From: RGIG1959 sp045637645
GTDB lineage: Bacteria > Bacillota > Clostridia > Oscillospirales > Acutalibacteraceae
Length of the DNA stretch: 19,989 nucleotides
Direction: 5' to 3'
Assembly: GCA_045637645.1 (NCBI GenBank)
Contig: JAZTZV010000107.1
Span: forward strand, 1 to 19,989
Under the pieces are notes generated by a model. That model ran no database searches and was not told the origin of the DNA. It saw nothing but the letters and a program-made list of their open reading frames with translations. A program made the translations under genes and the position numbers. Within the stretch, counting starts at the first letter, position 1. Every line of letters starts with the position of its first letter. This document shows, one piece after another, positions 1 through 7,358 of this stretch.

Positions 1-180
1 GGCTCTTTTCTTTTGTAAAGCGGAATCTTGATTCAACGTTGAAGGGGCGGGCGATTTCGACCGCCCGCGTTGTCGCAAGGCAACGGTCGTCCGCAAGGCG
101 CGACAGCCTATATCGGTTTCGGATGCTCCGATGCGGCGCGCCGTGGGATTATGTCAAACTCCCTTCGTCACGGCGACGAC
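1..180. other. Gene-free, palindrome-rich left edge
   Basis: I see no gene here. The stretch lies downstream of the nucleotidase stop on the minus strand and holds several short inverted repeats: the palindrome TTCAACGTTGAA at 32-43, a perfect 7-bp stem GCGGGCG/CGCCCGC at 47-53 and 62-68, TCGGA/TCCGA near 116-128, and GCCGTG/CACGGC at 140-145 and 169-174. None is followed by a convincing T run in either direction, so I do not call a terminator. The texture (GC-rich hairpins close together) resembles the repeat cluster at 9851-10102. Confidence 0.5.
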
Positions 181-2070
181 TTAAACACGTGTTTTTCGGA
201 TTTTTCGCGTAATCAACACAATGACCGACACAACAATCGCGAGGACGACGACGATCGCGCCGAGGACGAGATAGGTAAACTTGTTGGCGCCACGAAGCAG
301 GTCGGCGGGAGCAAAGCTCGCGTACACGGTTTTGCGTCCGTCGGGGGCTTGGTAGCTCTCGTCCATCGTGCCGCCCATGTTACGAAGATAGGAAGAAATG
401 GCGAACCATTCCTTGACGGGATTGCCGTGTTCGTCGCGCACCACGTGATGGACAAGGTCGCTTGCTTCAAGCGGATTGCCGTCTTTGTCACGCGGGGTGA
501 TGGAGAGAAGTCCAAAGGATTTTTCTTTGACCGAACCGAGCATTTGTCCGACGTACATGCCCGTGACAACGCGATAGAGCTTATCGTCTTCGATCGCTTC
601 CAATGATCCGTCGTTGCGACGAAGCATCGCGGAATCAACTTTGTTGAAGATCATGCGGTTTTGATTGAAGGAATAATCCGCGCCCGAGAAAAACAGTTGT
701 GCCGAACGCATGATCGGTTGCACCGAGGCGTCGACTTCGAACACATTTTTAAGATCTCGGCCCGTGAGATATACCGCAACAAGCTCACCCTCCGTACCGA
801 CGCCGAGCGAGGCGGCGTTGAACACATCCGAGGTGGTGACGTTGCCGACGGGCAAGGTCTCGCGGATGACACCCGATGCCGTCAGCGCGACATCCACCGT
901 TTCGCCCGTAGCGGTTTCAACGGCAGCTTTGTAGGCGTCGGCGAACAGATTGCCGAGGGTCGATTCGTGTTGTGTGGCATAGACCTCATCGACGGTGTCG
1001 AAGTTGTAGGGATTGTTCACCAACACTTCGTCAAAGCCGATGCCGTAGGCACTCAAATAGTCGGTTTCGACCGCTTGCTTGAACGAGGCGGTCAACGCGG
1101 CAACAGCGGGATCCTCCGCCACCGTTTCATCAACGGGAATAAGCTCATAATTCGCCATCGTCGCGGCACCGTCTGCGTCAATCGCAAGATTGGCAACGCC
1201 GAGATACCGTCCGTATTCACCCGCCGACACGATGTGCGTGTTGCCGACGGTGATGGGCTCGTGAAGCGTGGTGTGGGTGTGACCCGAAATGATGAGATCG
1301 ATGCCCGAAACCGCTTTGGCAAGTTCGTAGTCTTCGCCCTCACCGTTTTCGGTGCCGCTGTGCGACAGGCAGATCACGACAGGGTCGGCGTTGTAGGTAG
1401 CTTGACAATCGGCAACCGCTTTGTCGACGGTGGCTTGCGCGACGGCGGCGGGGTTTTGCAAGATCATGCCCGAGTTCGGCGCACAGTCATCCGAATCAAA
1501 GCCGAAGATGCCGAACACAACGTAATAGATGCCGCCGCGCTCCAGAATGAGATAGTCCTTGACGCCGTAGTTGTCCAGCGCTTCCTGCATCATCGCGGAA
1601 TCGGCGGTATAGCCGTCGTCGCCTTGTTGCGGCGGAAGATAGTTTGCTTCGACAATGGCGGGCAGGGCATCGCCGCTTTCCTTGGCGACGGTCAGCATTG
1701 ACGCAAGACCTTTTTGAAGATAGTCGAATTCGTGGTTGCCGAAGGTCGTCACGTCATAGCCCATCGCGCCCATCATGCGAAGCTCGGTCGCCGAGGTCGC
1801 AAACGCGGTTTGAAACAGCGATCCCATCGAAAAGTCGCCGCCGTCGAGCAACACCGCATCGGGATAGCGTTCTTTTTGTTCGTTGATGGCGGTCATCAAG
1901 CGGGCATAACCGCCGAATTCGCCGCCGTCGAGGTCGCGTGAGGGAAGCAAGTGGGAATGTAAATCGTGGGTGAACAGCACCGTCACCGTTTGCGGCGCAC
2001 CCTGCGCCGATGCGGGAATTGCCGCGACAAGCATCAGCGTGACAAGCAGAAAGGAGATCACACGTTTCAT
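181..2070 (-). CDS. Membrane-anchored 5'-nucleotidase family metallophosphatase
   Basis: The product is 629 residues from the chosen ATG at 2070, which has GAGGTG about 8 nt upstream; the frame runs open to 2157, but the extra N-terminus has no ribosome site and would bury the signal peptide. Residues 1-23 form a signal peptide ending in ASA. A calcineurin-like metallophosphoesterase domain follows, with the metal-binding motifs FTHDLHSH (about 33-40), LLDGGD, FGNHEFD, LSHSG and SGHTHTT in the family order. A C-terminal 5'-nucleotidase domain follows (TLGNLFADA, ASGVIRETLPVG, GADYSFNQNR). The last ~30 residues are a hydrophobic helix followed by RKIRKTR, so the enzyme should sit outside the cell, anchored by its C-terminus. 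Family members hydrolyse nucleoside monophosphates, UDP-sugars or cyclic nucleotides; the substrate here cannot be told. It is monocistronic, with its own promoter, and diverges from the ACT gene. Confidence 0.92.
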   Translation of the reverse strand: MKRVISFLLVTLMLVAAIPASAQGAPQTVTVLFTHDLHSHLLPSRDLDGGEFGGYARLMTAINEQKERYPDAVLLDGGDFSMGSLFQTAFATSATELRMMGAMGYDVTTFGNHEFDYLQKGLASMLTVAKESGDALPAIVEANYLPPQQGDDGYTADSAMMQEALDNYGVKDYLILERGGIYYVVFGIFGFDSDDCAPNSGMILQNPAAVAQATVDKAVADCQATYNADPVVICLSHSGTENGEGEDYELAKAVSGIDLIISGHTHTTLHEPITVGNTHIVSAGEYGRYLGVANLAIDADGAATMANYELIPVDETVAEDPAVAALTASFKQAVETDYLSAYGIGFDEVLVNNPYNFDTVDEVYATQHESTLGNLFADAYKAAVETATGETVDVALTASGVIRETLPVGNVTTSDVFNAASLGVGTEGELVAVYLTGRDLKNVFEVDASVQPIMRSAQLFFSGADYSFNQNRMIFNKVDSAMLRRNDGSLEAIEDDKLYRVVTGMYVGQMLGSVKEKSFGLLSITPRDKDGNPLEASDLVHHVVRDEHGNPVKEWFAISSYLRNMGGTMDESYQAPDGRKTVYASFAPADLLRGANKFTYLVLGAIVVVLAIVVSVIVLITRKIRKTRV

Positions 2071-2116
2071 GCAACAGCACCTCAAATCGAATGTTGATTT
2101 ATCAATAGCATGATAT

Positions 2117-2145
2117 AGTATATCATATCTATATGGATTATGCAA
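2117..2145 (-). promoter_or_regulatory. Sigma-A type promoter of the nucleotidase gene
   Basis: On the minus strand, TTGCAT (2145-2140) and TATACT (2122-2117) are separated by 17 bp. That is a good match to TTGACA-17-TATAAT, and it lies about 47 nt upstream of the ATG at 2070. The region is markedly AT-rich compared with the coding sequence. Confidence 0.75.
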
Positions 2146-2221
2146 GAAGGGGTACATTGCAGGGGCATCGAATGTTCCGTTCGCGTCAAACTCCCTTGTT
2201 TATGCCGTTGTTTTACGGCGA

Positions 2222-2240
2222 TATATCGACCTTCGATATG
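2222..2240. promoter_or_regulatory. Small inverted repeat in the divergent promoter region
   Basis: ATATCG (2223-2228) and CGATAT (2234-2239) are perfect inverted repeats around a 5-nt centre. They lie about 50 bp upstream of the -35 of the ACT-hom operon and about 77 bp upstream of the nucleotidase -35. This could be an operator half-site pair or chance; no other evidence supports it. Confidence 0.25.
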
Positions 2241-2287
2241 TCTTGTAAACAATATAAAAAAACTTTCGAAAAAACCTTAAAATAGGC

Positions 2288-2316
2288 TTGCTTTTCTTGT
2301 AAAAGCGTGGTATAGT
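2288..2316 (+). promoter_or_regulatory. Sigma-A type promoter of the ACT-hom-thrB operon
   Basis: TTGCTT (2288-2293) and TATAGT (2311-2316) are separated by exactly 17 bp. Transcription would start near 2323, leaving a leader of about 35 nt before the ATG at 2359. That leader is too short for a riboswitch or T-box, so any feedback at this end would have to act at the DNA or protein level. Confidence 0.75.
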
Positions 2317-2358
2317 GTATTTCATTACGATACAACCGTGCGCGGGTGGTGGACAACA

Positions 2359-2832
2359 ATGACGGAAAAACAAGCCCCCGGAAAGCTCCTTTTGGTGGAT
2401 GCGTCGGCGTTGCCCGATGTGTTTGAAAAGGTGCTGGTTGCCAAAGGTCTGCTCGCTTCGGGCGAGGCGGAATCGGCATCCGAGGCGGCGCGCATGGCGG
2501 GCATTTCCCGCAGCGCGTTTTACAAATATAAAAACATGGTGTTCGCGTACGAAGCGGACGGCAGCGGACACATTTTGACGGTGCATTTTGTGTTGTCCGA
2601 TCGTCCCGGTGTGCTGTCGTCGGTGCTGTCGGCGTTTGCGCAAGCGGGCGCGAACGTGCTGACCGTGAATCAAAACATTCCCGCGGACGGCGCGGCGTCG
2701 GTTTCGATCTCGGCGCGCACCGATCGCTTGCAAATGCCCCCCGAACAATTTTTGCAACAACTGAAATTGATCGCAGGCGTCAAGCGTATTTCCCGCATCG
2801 GCGGCGAGAGTGCCGCCCCCAAAACGAAGTAA
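2359..2832 (+). CDS. PheB-like ACT domain protein (UPF0735 type)
   Basis: The product is 157 residues from ATG 2359, which has GGTGG just upstream; an in-frame GTG at 2338 lacks a ribosome site. The N-terminal half holds a helix-turn-helix-like segment (SEAARMAGISRSAFYKYK). The C-terminal half is an ACT domain beginning LTVHFVLSDRPGVLSSVL and ending in a GVKRISRIGG strand, followed by a short tail. Proteins of this build are known as PheB or UPF0735; ACT domains bind small ligands, usually amino acids. Its place as first gene of an operon with hom and thrB (25 nt before hom) suggests that it senses an aspartate-family amino acid or regulates the cluster, but that role is inference. The direct DNA-binding function of the HTH-like part is also unproven. 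Confidence 0.85.
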   Translation: MTEKQAPGKLLLVDASALPDVFEKVLVAKGLLASGEAESASEAARMAGISRSAFYKYKNMVFAYEADGSGHILTVHFVLSDRPGVLSSVLSAFAQAGANVLTVNQNIPADGAASVSISARTDRLQMPPEQFLQQLKLIAGVKRISRIGGESAAPKTK

Positions 2833-2857
2833 ATCAACACGAAGAGGTGTATTCGAT

Positions 2858-4084
2858 ATGGTATCCATCGCAATCATGGGCCACGGCGTGGTCGGCTCGG
2901 GCGTTGCCGAGGTGTTGCTCACCAACACCGACAGCATCACACAAAAAGCCGGCGACCGCATCGAGGTCAAGCGCATTCTTGATTTGCGCGAATTTCCCGA
3001 CAGTCCGCTCGCGGACCGTTTCACGAAAGATTTCAATGAGATTTTGAACGATGACGATATTCGCATCGTCGTCGAAACGATGGGTGGCTTGCATCCGTCT
3101 TATGAATTCGTCAAGGCATGCCTTGAAAACGGCAAGAGCGTCGTGACCTCCAACAAGGAATTGGTCGCGGCGAAAGGCGACGAGCTTCTCGCCATTGCCA
3201 AGGCGAACAACCTGAATTTCTTGTTCGAAGCATCGGTCGGCGGCGGTATTCCGATTTTGCGTCCGCTCGATCAATGCCTTGCCGCCAACGAAGTCTGCGA
3301 AATCGCAGGCATTTTGAACGGCACGACGAACTTCATGCTCACCAAAATGATCGAAGACGACATGGCGTTTGATGATGCGCTCAAACTGGCGCAAGACCTC
3401 GGTTATGCCGAGCGTGAGCCGTCGGCGGACATCGACGGTCACGATGCGGCGCGCAAGATCTGCATTCTCGCGTCGCTTGCGTTCGGTCGTCACGTGTTCC
3501 CCGACCAAGTGCACACGGAAGGCATCCGCGGCGTGTCGCTCGAAGACGTGGTCAACGCCGCGAAAATCGGCGGCGTGATCAAACTGATCGGTCGCGCGAA
3601 AAAGCAAGGCGACAACATCTCTTGCATTGTCGCGCCGATGGTGCTCAAGGAAGACAATCTCCTCTCGCAGGTGCGCGACGTGTTCAACGGCATTATGGTG
3701 CGCGGCAATATGCTGGGCGATGTCATGTTCTACGGTCGCGGCGCGGGCAAACTCCCGACGGCTTCGGCGGTCGTTGCCGACATCATCGACGAGGTCAAGC
3801 ACATCGAGAAACGCAAAATGCTGTTCTGGGAAGGCGGCAACCCCGATTACGTGCTTCCCTACACCACCGACAGCACGGCGGCGATGGTGCGCTTCAAGGC
3901 GGCTCAACCCGAGACCGTCAAAGCGGCGGTTCTGGCGGCATTTGGCGACGTGAAATGGATCGACACGGCGGCAAGCGATGAGCTTTGCTTCGTGACACCG
4001 GTGATGAATGAAAAAACGCTCGACGATACGCTCCATGCGCTGTGCGGCGCTACGCTCGTCAGTTGCATCCGTATCGCGGAATAA
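2858..4084 (+). CDS. hom: Homoserine dehydrogenase
   Basis: The product is 408 residues. The start ATG 2858 follows GAGGTG at 2844-2849. Homoserine dehydrogenase reduces aspartate 4-semialdehyde to homoserine with NAD(P)H, the branch leading to threonine and methionine. The Rossmann nucleotide-binding loop is GHGVVGSG at residues 8-15. SNKELVA, ILNGTTNFML and the family signature region YAEREPSADIDGHDAARK are all present, including the catalytic-region Asp and Lys. A short ACT-like segment forms the last ~55 residues (VKAAVLAAFGDVKWID onward), the expected place for threonine feedback in the long bacterial form. The gene follows the ACT protein by 25 nt and is followed by thrB after 9 nt, so the three are almost certainly cotranscribed. 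Confidence 0.96.
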   Translation: MVSIAIMGHGVVGSGVAEVLLTNTDSITQKAGDRIEVKRILDLREFPDSPLADRFTKDFNEILNDDDIRIVVETMGGLHPSYEFVKACLENGKSVVTSNKELVAAKGDELLAIAKANNLNFLFEASVGGGIPILRPLDQCLAANEVCEIAGILNGTTNFMLTKMIEDDMAFDDALKLAQDLGYAEREPSADIDGHDAARKICILASLAFGRHVFPDQVHTEGIRGVSLEDVVNAAKIGGVIKLIGRAKKQGDNISCIVAPMVLKEDNLLSQVRDVFNGIMVRGNMLGDVMFYGRGAGKLPTASAVVADIIDEVKHIEKRKMLFWEGGNPDYVLPYTTDSTAAMVRFKAAQPETVKAAVLAAFGDVKWIDTAASDELCFVTPVMNEKTLDDTLHALCGATLVSCIRIAE

Positions 4085-4093
4085 GGATACACT

Positions 4094-4990
4094 ATGATTA
4101 AAGTAACGGTTCCCGCGTCAAGCGCGAACCTCGGCGCCGGATTTGATGCGCTTGGGCTTGCTCTGACGCTGTATAATACGGTGTGGATGGAAGAAGCCGA
4201 TGGCTGTCATATTGAAGCGGTCGACGGCTCGGACATTCCGACCGATGAATCGAATATGATTTACCAAGCGGCAAAGGGATTGTACGAACGCTGCGGACAT
4301 CCGTTCAAAGGACTCCGCATTTTGCAGGAAAACAACATCCCGATGACCCGCGGACTCGGTAGCTCGTCGGCGTGTTTGGTGGCAGGCTTGCTCGGCGCGA
4401 ACACGCTCCTCGGCTCGCCGCTGTCGCGTACCGATTTGCTGGATCTCGCGGCGAATCTCGAAGGGCACCCCGACAACGTCGCGCCCGCGATGTGCGGCGG
4501 CCTTGTCACCTCGGTGATGGACGGCGGCAAGGTGCATTCCGTGTCCGTTCCCGTCGCGAACAGCATCCGCTTTGCGGTGTTCATTCCCGATTTCGAACTC
4601 AAAACCTCGGTGGCGCGTGCCGCGCTTCCCGAAACCGTGTCTCGCGAAGACGGTGTGTACAACCTGTCGCGCGCGGCATTGATGACCGCGTCGCTCTTCT
4701 CGGGCAGTCTTGAAAATCTGCGTTTCGGCGTGCAAGACCGTTTGCATCAGCCGTACCGTTTCCCGATGATCGCGGGTGCGGAGCAAATTTTCTTCACAAG
4801 CTATGAGCTCGGCGCGTACGGCGTGTGCATCAGCGGCGCAGGTCCCTCGATCCTCGCGATCGTGGACGATGCGAACGCGGACAATTTTGTTATCAAAGCG
4901 AAAGAACGCTTGCGTTCGCTGTCGCTCGAAAACTGGCAAGTGCAGTTGTTTTCGTGTGATGCGAAAGGCGCGTCGGTCGCTTTTGAATAA
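4094..4990 (+). CDS. thrB: Homoserine kinase
   Basis: The product is 298 residues of the GHMP kinase superfamily, the usual length for ThrB. It phosphorylates homoserine to O-phosphohomoserine with ATP, just before threonine synthase. The N-terminus has the VPASSANLGAGFDALG signature, residues 85-94 carry the ATP-binding TRGLGSSSAC loop, and the C-terminal substrate-site motif CISGAGPSILA is intact. The ATG at 4094 has AAGGAT a few bases upstream and lies only 9 nt after the hom stop. No terminator follows: the next 330 bp hold the structured element at 5027-5301 and then lysC on the same strand. Threonine synthase (thrC) is not in the window. Confidence 0.96.
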   Translation: MIKVTVPASSANLGAGFDALGLALTLYNTVWMEEADGCHIEAVDGSDIPTDESNMIYQAAKGLYERCGHPFKGLRILQENNIPMTRGLGSSSACLVAGLLGANTLLGSPLSRTDLLDLAANLEGHPDNVAPAMCGGLVTSVMDGGKVHSVSVPVANSIRFAVFIPDFELKTSVARAALPETVSREDGVYNLSRAALMTASLFSGSLENLRFGVQDRLHQPYRFPMIAGAEQIFFTSYELGAYGVCISGAGPSILAIVDDANADNFVIKAKERLRSLSLENWQVQLFSCDAKGASVAFE

Positions 4991-5026
4991 AAACGCATAC
5001 TATGTCAATATGAGAGCGACACCGCT

Positions 5027-5301
5027 TAAGCAAAGCAAAATAATCCGAACCCGCCCGTTGCGGCATTCTTTCGGTGCTTTTTGCTTTGCCGTCATAGCAG
5101 GGCGTTAGCCCTGCGTCTTCCGTCGCACCAAAAATCCCACGAAATTCTGCGCACAACGGGTCGCAGAATGGAAAGGAAGCGGATTTTTGTCTGTGTGCGG
5201 CAAAAACGGAGCAAACCCTTTCGGGTTTGCGAGTATTTTAACAATGCAAAGGCGAAAATCCGCCCCTTTCCATCGGTGTTCGGATTATTTCGCTTTGCTT
5301 A
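5027..5301. repeat. 275-bp MITE-like element with 24-bp terminal inverted repeats
   Basis: Positions 5027-5050 and 5278-5301 are inverted repeats matching at 23 of 24 bases (outer end TAAGCAAAGC, inner end AATAATCCGAAC). If the terminal TA pairs are taken as target duplication, the element is AGCAAAGC...GCTTTGCT flanked by TA on both sides, the pattern of non-autonomous IS630/mariner-type elements. Inside are perfect hairpins: 5097-5114 (7-bp stem, GTTA loop), 5144-5169 (8-bp stem ATTCTGCG/CGCAGAAT) nested in a 9-bp stem at 5129-5137 and 5181-5189, and 5211-5230 (8-bp stem GCAAACCC/GGGTTTGC, TTTC loop). No transposase or credible small gene is present. It fills nearly the whole thrB-lysC gap and ends 2 nt before the lysC ribosome site. 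It may be a MITE, or a structured leader RNA. Confidence 0.65.
5030..5089 (+). promoter_or_regulatory. Left-arm hairpin that competes with the element's outer stem
   Basis: GCAAAGCAAAA at 5030-5040 pairs perfectly over 11 bp with TTTTGCTTTGC at 5079-5089. Nested inside are CCGAA/TTCGG (5045-5049 and 5070-5074) and CCGC/GCGG (5051-5054 and 5060-5063). The same left strand (5027-5050) is also the partner of 5278-5301, so an RNA through this region has two mutually exclusive folds. Neither ends in a U tract, so this is not a classical terminator/antiterminator. I do not see the conserved bases of a lysine riboswitch or a T-box. Confidence 0.4.
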
Positions 5302-5321
5302 TAGAAAGGATTGGTTCAACA

Positions 5322-6524
5322 ATGTTGGTAGTGCAGAAATTCGGCGGCTCCTCTGTGGCGAATGCCGAGCGCGTGATGAACGTGGCAAACATTGTCACCT
5401 CGACTTATGCCAAAGGCAACGACGTCGTGGTGGTTGTGTCCGCGCAAGGTGATACCACCGACGATTTGATCGAAAAGGCGAAAGAGATCAACCCCGCCGC
5501 CAGCAAGCGTGAAATGGATATGCTGCTGTCCGCAGGCGAACAAATCTCCATCTCGCTTTTGGCGATGGCGATCGAGAAGCTCGGTTATCCCGTTGTCTCC
5601 TTGCTTGGCTGGCAAGCAGGCTTCCAAACGAACTCGAAGTATTCCGCCGCGCGTATCAAACGCGTCAACGCGGAGCGTATCGCCAAAGAAATCGACAAAA
5701 AACGCATCGTGATCGTTGCGGGCTTCCAAGGCCTGAACAAATATGACGATATCACGACGCTCGGTCGCGGCGGCTCGGATACGAGCGCGGTGGCGATCGC
5801 GGCATCGATGCATGCGGATCTTTGCCAGATCTACACGGACGTCGAGGGTGTTTACACCGCCGACCCGCGCAAGATCCCGAATGCATGCAAGCTCGACGAA
5901 ATCACCTATGATGAAATGCTGGAGCTTGCAACCCTCGGCGCACAGGTTCTCAACAACCGCTCCGTCGAGATGGCGAAAAAGTACAACGTGGAACTGGAGG
6001 TTATCTCCAGCTTGACTCAAAAACCCGGCACCAAAGTGAAGGAGGTCTGCAAAATGGAAAAAATGCTGATCAAGAGTGTGGCAAAAGACGAACATGTGGC
6101 GCGCGTGAGCATCGTCGGTCTCCCCGACGAGCCCGGCATCGCTTTCAAAGTTTTCTCTCGCGTGGCGAAGGCGCACGTGAACGTGGATATCATCCTGCAA
6201 TCGGTCGGCCGTGACGGCACGAAGGACATCACCTTCACCGTGGCGGAGGACGACGGCGAGGCGGCGGTCGCGGCGCTCAAAGAGTACTGCGATCAAGTCG
6301 GCGCGAAGAAGATCGTCGTGGACACCGATGTGGCGAAGATCTCGATCGTCGGCGCGGGCATGGAAACCCACGAAGGTGTGGCTTCGAAGATGTTCGAGGC
6401 GCTGATGGATGCGAACATCAACATCCAAATGATCTCCACCTCGGAAATCAAAGTCTCCGTGCTCATCGAAAAAGGCGAGGCGGATCGCGCTGTCGCGGCG
6501 GTGCACGGCATGTTCTTCGACTGA
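5322..6524 (+). CDS. lysC: Aspartate kinase (aspartokinase II type)
   Basis: The product is 400 residues from ATG 5322, 11 nt after GAAAGGA. The frame is open back to 5187, but that extension runs through the hairpin element and would place residues before the invariant N-terminal VVQKFGGSS. It phosphorylates L-aspartate, the first step towards lysine, threonine and methionine. The kinase domain (about 1-240) shows KFGGSS (6-11), SAGEQISISLLA, TTLGRGGSDTSA and QIYTDVEGVYTADPR. Two ACT domains follow (about 262-400), one starting near ARVSIVGLPDEPGIAFKV and the other near KISIVGAGMETHEGVASK. Length and layout match the monofunctional Bacillus LysC. An internal ribosome site and in-frame ATG at 6054 could give a 156-residue beta subunit. 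A strong hairpin follows 15 nt after the stop. Confidence 0.96.
   Translation: MLVVQKFGGSSVANAERVMNVANIVTSTYAKGNDVVVVVSAQGDTTDDLIEKAKEINPAASKREMDMLLSAGEQISISLLAMAIEKLGYPVVSLLGWQAGFQTNSKYSAARIKRVNAERIAKEIDKKRIVIVAGFQGLNKYDDITTLGRGGSDTSAVAIAASMHADLCQIYTDVEGVYTADPRKIPNACKLDEITYDEMLELATLGAQVLNNRSVEMAKKYNVELEVISSLTQKPGTKVKEVCKMEKMLIKSVAKDEHVARVSIVGLPDEPGIAFKVFSRVAKAHVNVDIILQSVGRDGTKDITFTVAEDDGEAAVAALKEYCDQVGAKKIVVDTDVAKISIVGAGMETHEGVASKMFEALMDANINIQMISTSEIKVSVLIEKGEADRAVAAVHGMFFD
6039..6056 (+). promoter_or_regulatory. Internal ribosome site and start for a LysC beta subunit
   Basis: AAGGAGG at 6039-6045 is followed after 8 nt by ATG at 6054-6056, in frame with lysC (codon 245). The resulting product, 6054-6524, would be 156 residues: the start MEKMLIKSVAKDEH followed by both ACT domains. 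Aspartokinase II of Bacillus subtilis is known to be an alpha2-beta2 enzyme whose beta subunit is made from an in-frame internal start at nearly the same place. The site here is stronger than the ribosome site of the full-length protein. Confidence 0.7.
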
Positions 6525-6539
6525 TTTATCACAACAAGA

Positions 6540-6570
6540 GACGGCTCCCCTTACTTCAAGGGGAGCCGTC
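6540..6570 (+). terminator. Hairpin terminator after lysC
   Basis: A 13-bp perfect stem (GACGGCTCCCCTT / AAGGGGAGCCGTC) surrounds the 5-nt loop ACTTC. The tail is GTTATT rather than a clean T run, so termination may be partial. The ribosome site of the next gene begins 7 nt after the stem. Confidence 0.7.
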
Positions 6571-6588
6571 GTTATTGGAGCGACGGAT

Positions 6589-7320
6589 ATGGTGTTTTTG
6601 ATCTCCTGCCTCAAAGCGATCGCGGTATTCGGCGGTTATCTTGCCGCGCATTATATGTGCGCTTGGTGGTTGCCGTTTTCATCAAACGGCAACGCGATCG
6701 TTGCGAATGCGGCGGCGGTGACGCTGTTGATTACGGCGTCTCTCGGGTTGGGACGTGATCCGCTGAAAACTCTCGGCGGCGCGCGCTTTCCGATTAACAA
6801 ACTTCTTGTTGCGATCGGTCTCGGACTCGGTACGTGTTTTTTGGTGCGTTTGATGATGATCACCGTGCCGTTCCCCGCGTCATGGTCACAGCAATATACT
6901 TCGCGCGTCGAGGCGGTCGAAACTTCGGCGGTGTGGCTGCGGTATATTGCCGTGATGGTGGTGGCGCCGCTTGCGGAAGAATTGGTCTTCCGCGGCGTGA
7001 TCTATCGGATGATGCGCGGCGGTATGCACGCGGTTTTCGCGGCGACGTTGTCGTCGGCGTTATTTGCGGTGCTTCACGGTACGCCTGTGTGGATGCTGTA
7101 CACCTTTTTCCTTGGCGTCGTGCTGTGTGTGGTGTATGAACGCACGCAGTCGGTGTGGATGTGTGCCGTGTGTCATGCCGCGTTCAATATCATGGGACAG
7201 ATTCCGCTCATCGGCGTGTTGCCCAATGGGGTTGTCGTCGTCGTGTTTGCGATGGGTGTGATGATGTTTGCGTTGTCGCTTTGGCGGATATGGAGGCGCC
7301 CGAAGGAAACGGAATCATAA
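6589..7320 (+). CDS. CPBP family intramembrane metalloprotease
   Basis: The product is 243 residues and mostly hydrophobic, with several predicted membrane helices. ATG 6589 has GGAG at 6577-6580. The CPBP (CAAX protease and bacteriocin-processing, formerly Abi) motifs are in the right order: EELVFRG with the glutamate pair at residues 130-131, then FAVLHGTPVW with a conserved histidine, then CHAAFN. The proteins with this motif set are membrane-embedded glutamate-dependent proteases; in bacteria some process peptides or confer bacteriocin self-immunity. No bacteriocin or peptide gene is visible nearby. The gene lies behind a hairpin after lysC and is convergent with the zinc-ribbon gene, so its association with the amino acid operon is probably only positional. 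The substrate is unknown. Confidence 0.9.
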   Translation: MVFLISCLKAIAVFGGYLAAHYMCAWWLPFSSNGNAIVANAAAVTLLITASLGLGRDPLKTLGGARFPINKLLVAIGLGLGTCFLVRLMMITVPFPASWSQQYTSRVEAVETSAVWLRYIAVMVVAPLAEELVFRGVIYRMMRGGMHAVFAATLSSALFAVLHGTPVWMLYTFFLGVVLCVVYERTQSVWMCAVCHAAFNIMGQIPLIGVLPNGVVVVVFAMGVMMFALSLWRIWRRPKETES

Positions 7321-7323
7321 AAG

Positions 7324-7355
7324 CAGGGTTCGCTCATCGAGCGAACCCTGTTTTT
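7324..7355. terminator. Two-way terminator between convergent genes
   Basis: CAGGGTTCGCTC at 7324-7335 and GAGCGAACCCTG at 7339-7350 form a perfect 12-bp stem. The plus-strand read continues with TTTTTGATTT, a typical intrinsic terminator tail. On the minus strand the stem is followed by CTTTTATG, so it can also end the 7359-9761 transcript, whose stop codon is just inside. Confidence 0.9.
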
Positions 7356-7358
7356 GAT

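Noticed and set aside
70..606. A 178-codon plus-strand frame at the left edge
   Set aside because: It overlaps the nucleotidase in antisense and begins in palindromic non-coding sequence without a convincing start.
153..2197. Shared 13-mer GTCAAACTCCCTT at 153-165 and 2185-2197 flanking the nucleotidase gene
   Set aside because: A 13-base match is near chance level in 20 kb, the surrounding bases do not match, and the copies do not form element ends.
5027..5301. Lysine riboswitch or T-box before lysC
   Set aside because: I looked for the conserved lysine-riboswitch core and the T-box AGGGUGGNACCGCG sequence and found neither. The long perfect terminal inverted repeats are also atypical for both.
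5187..5321. N-terminal extension of lysC to 5187
   Set aside because: It runs through the hairpin element and would put 45 unconserved residues before the invariant VVQKFGGSS. ATG 5322 has its own ribosome site.
5316..6614. A 432-codon minus-strand frame opposite lysC
   Set aside because: Antisense shadow of aspartate kinase; it also crosses the lysC terminator hairpin.
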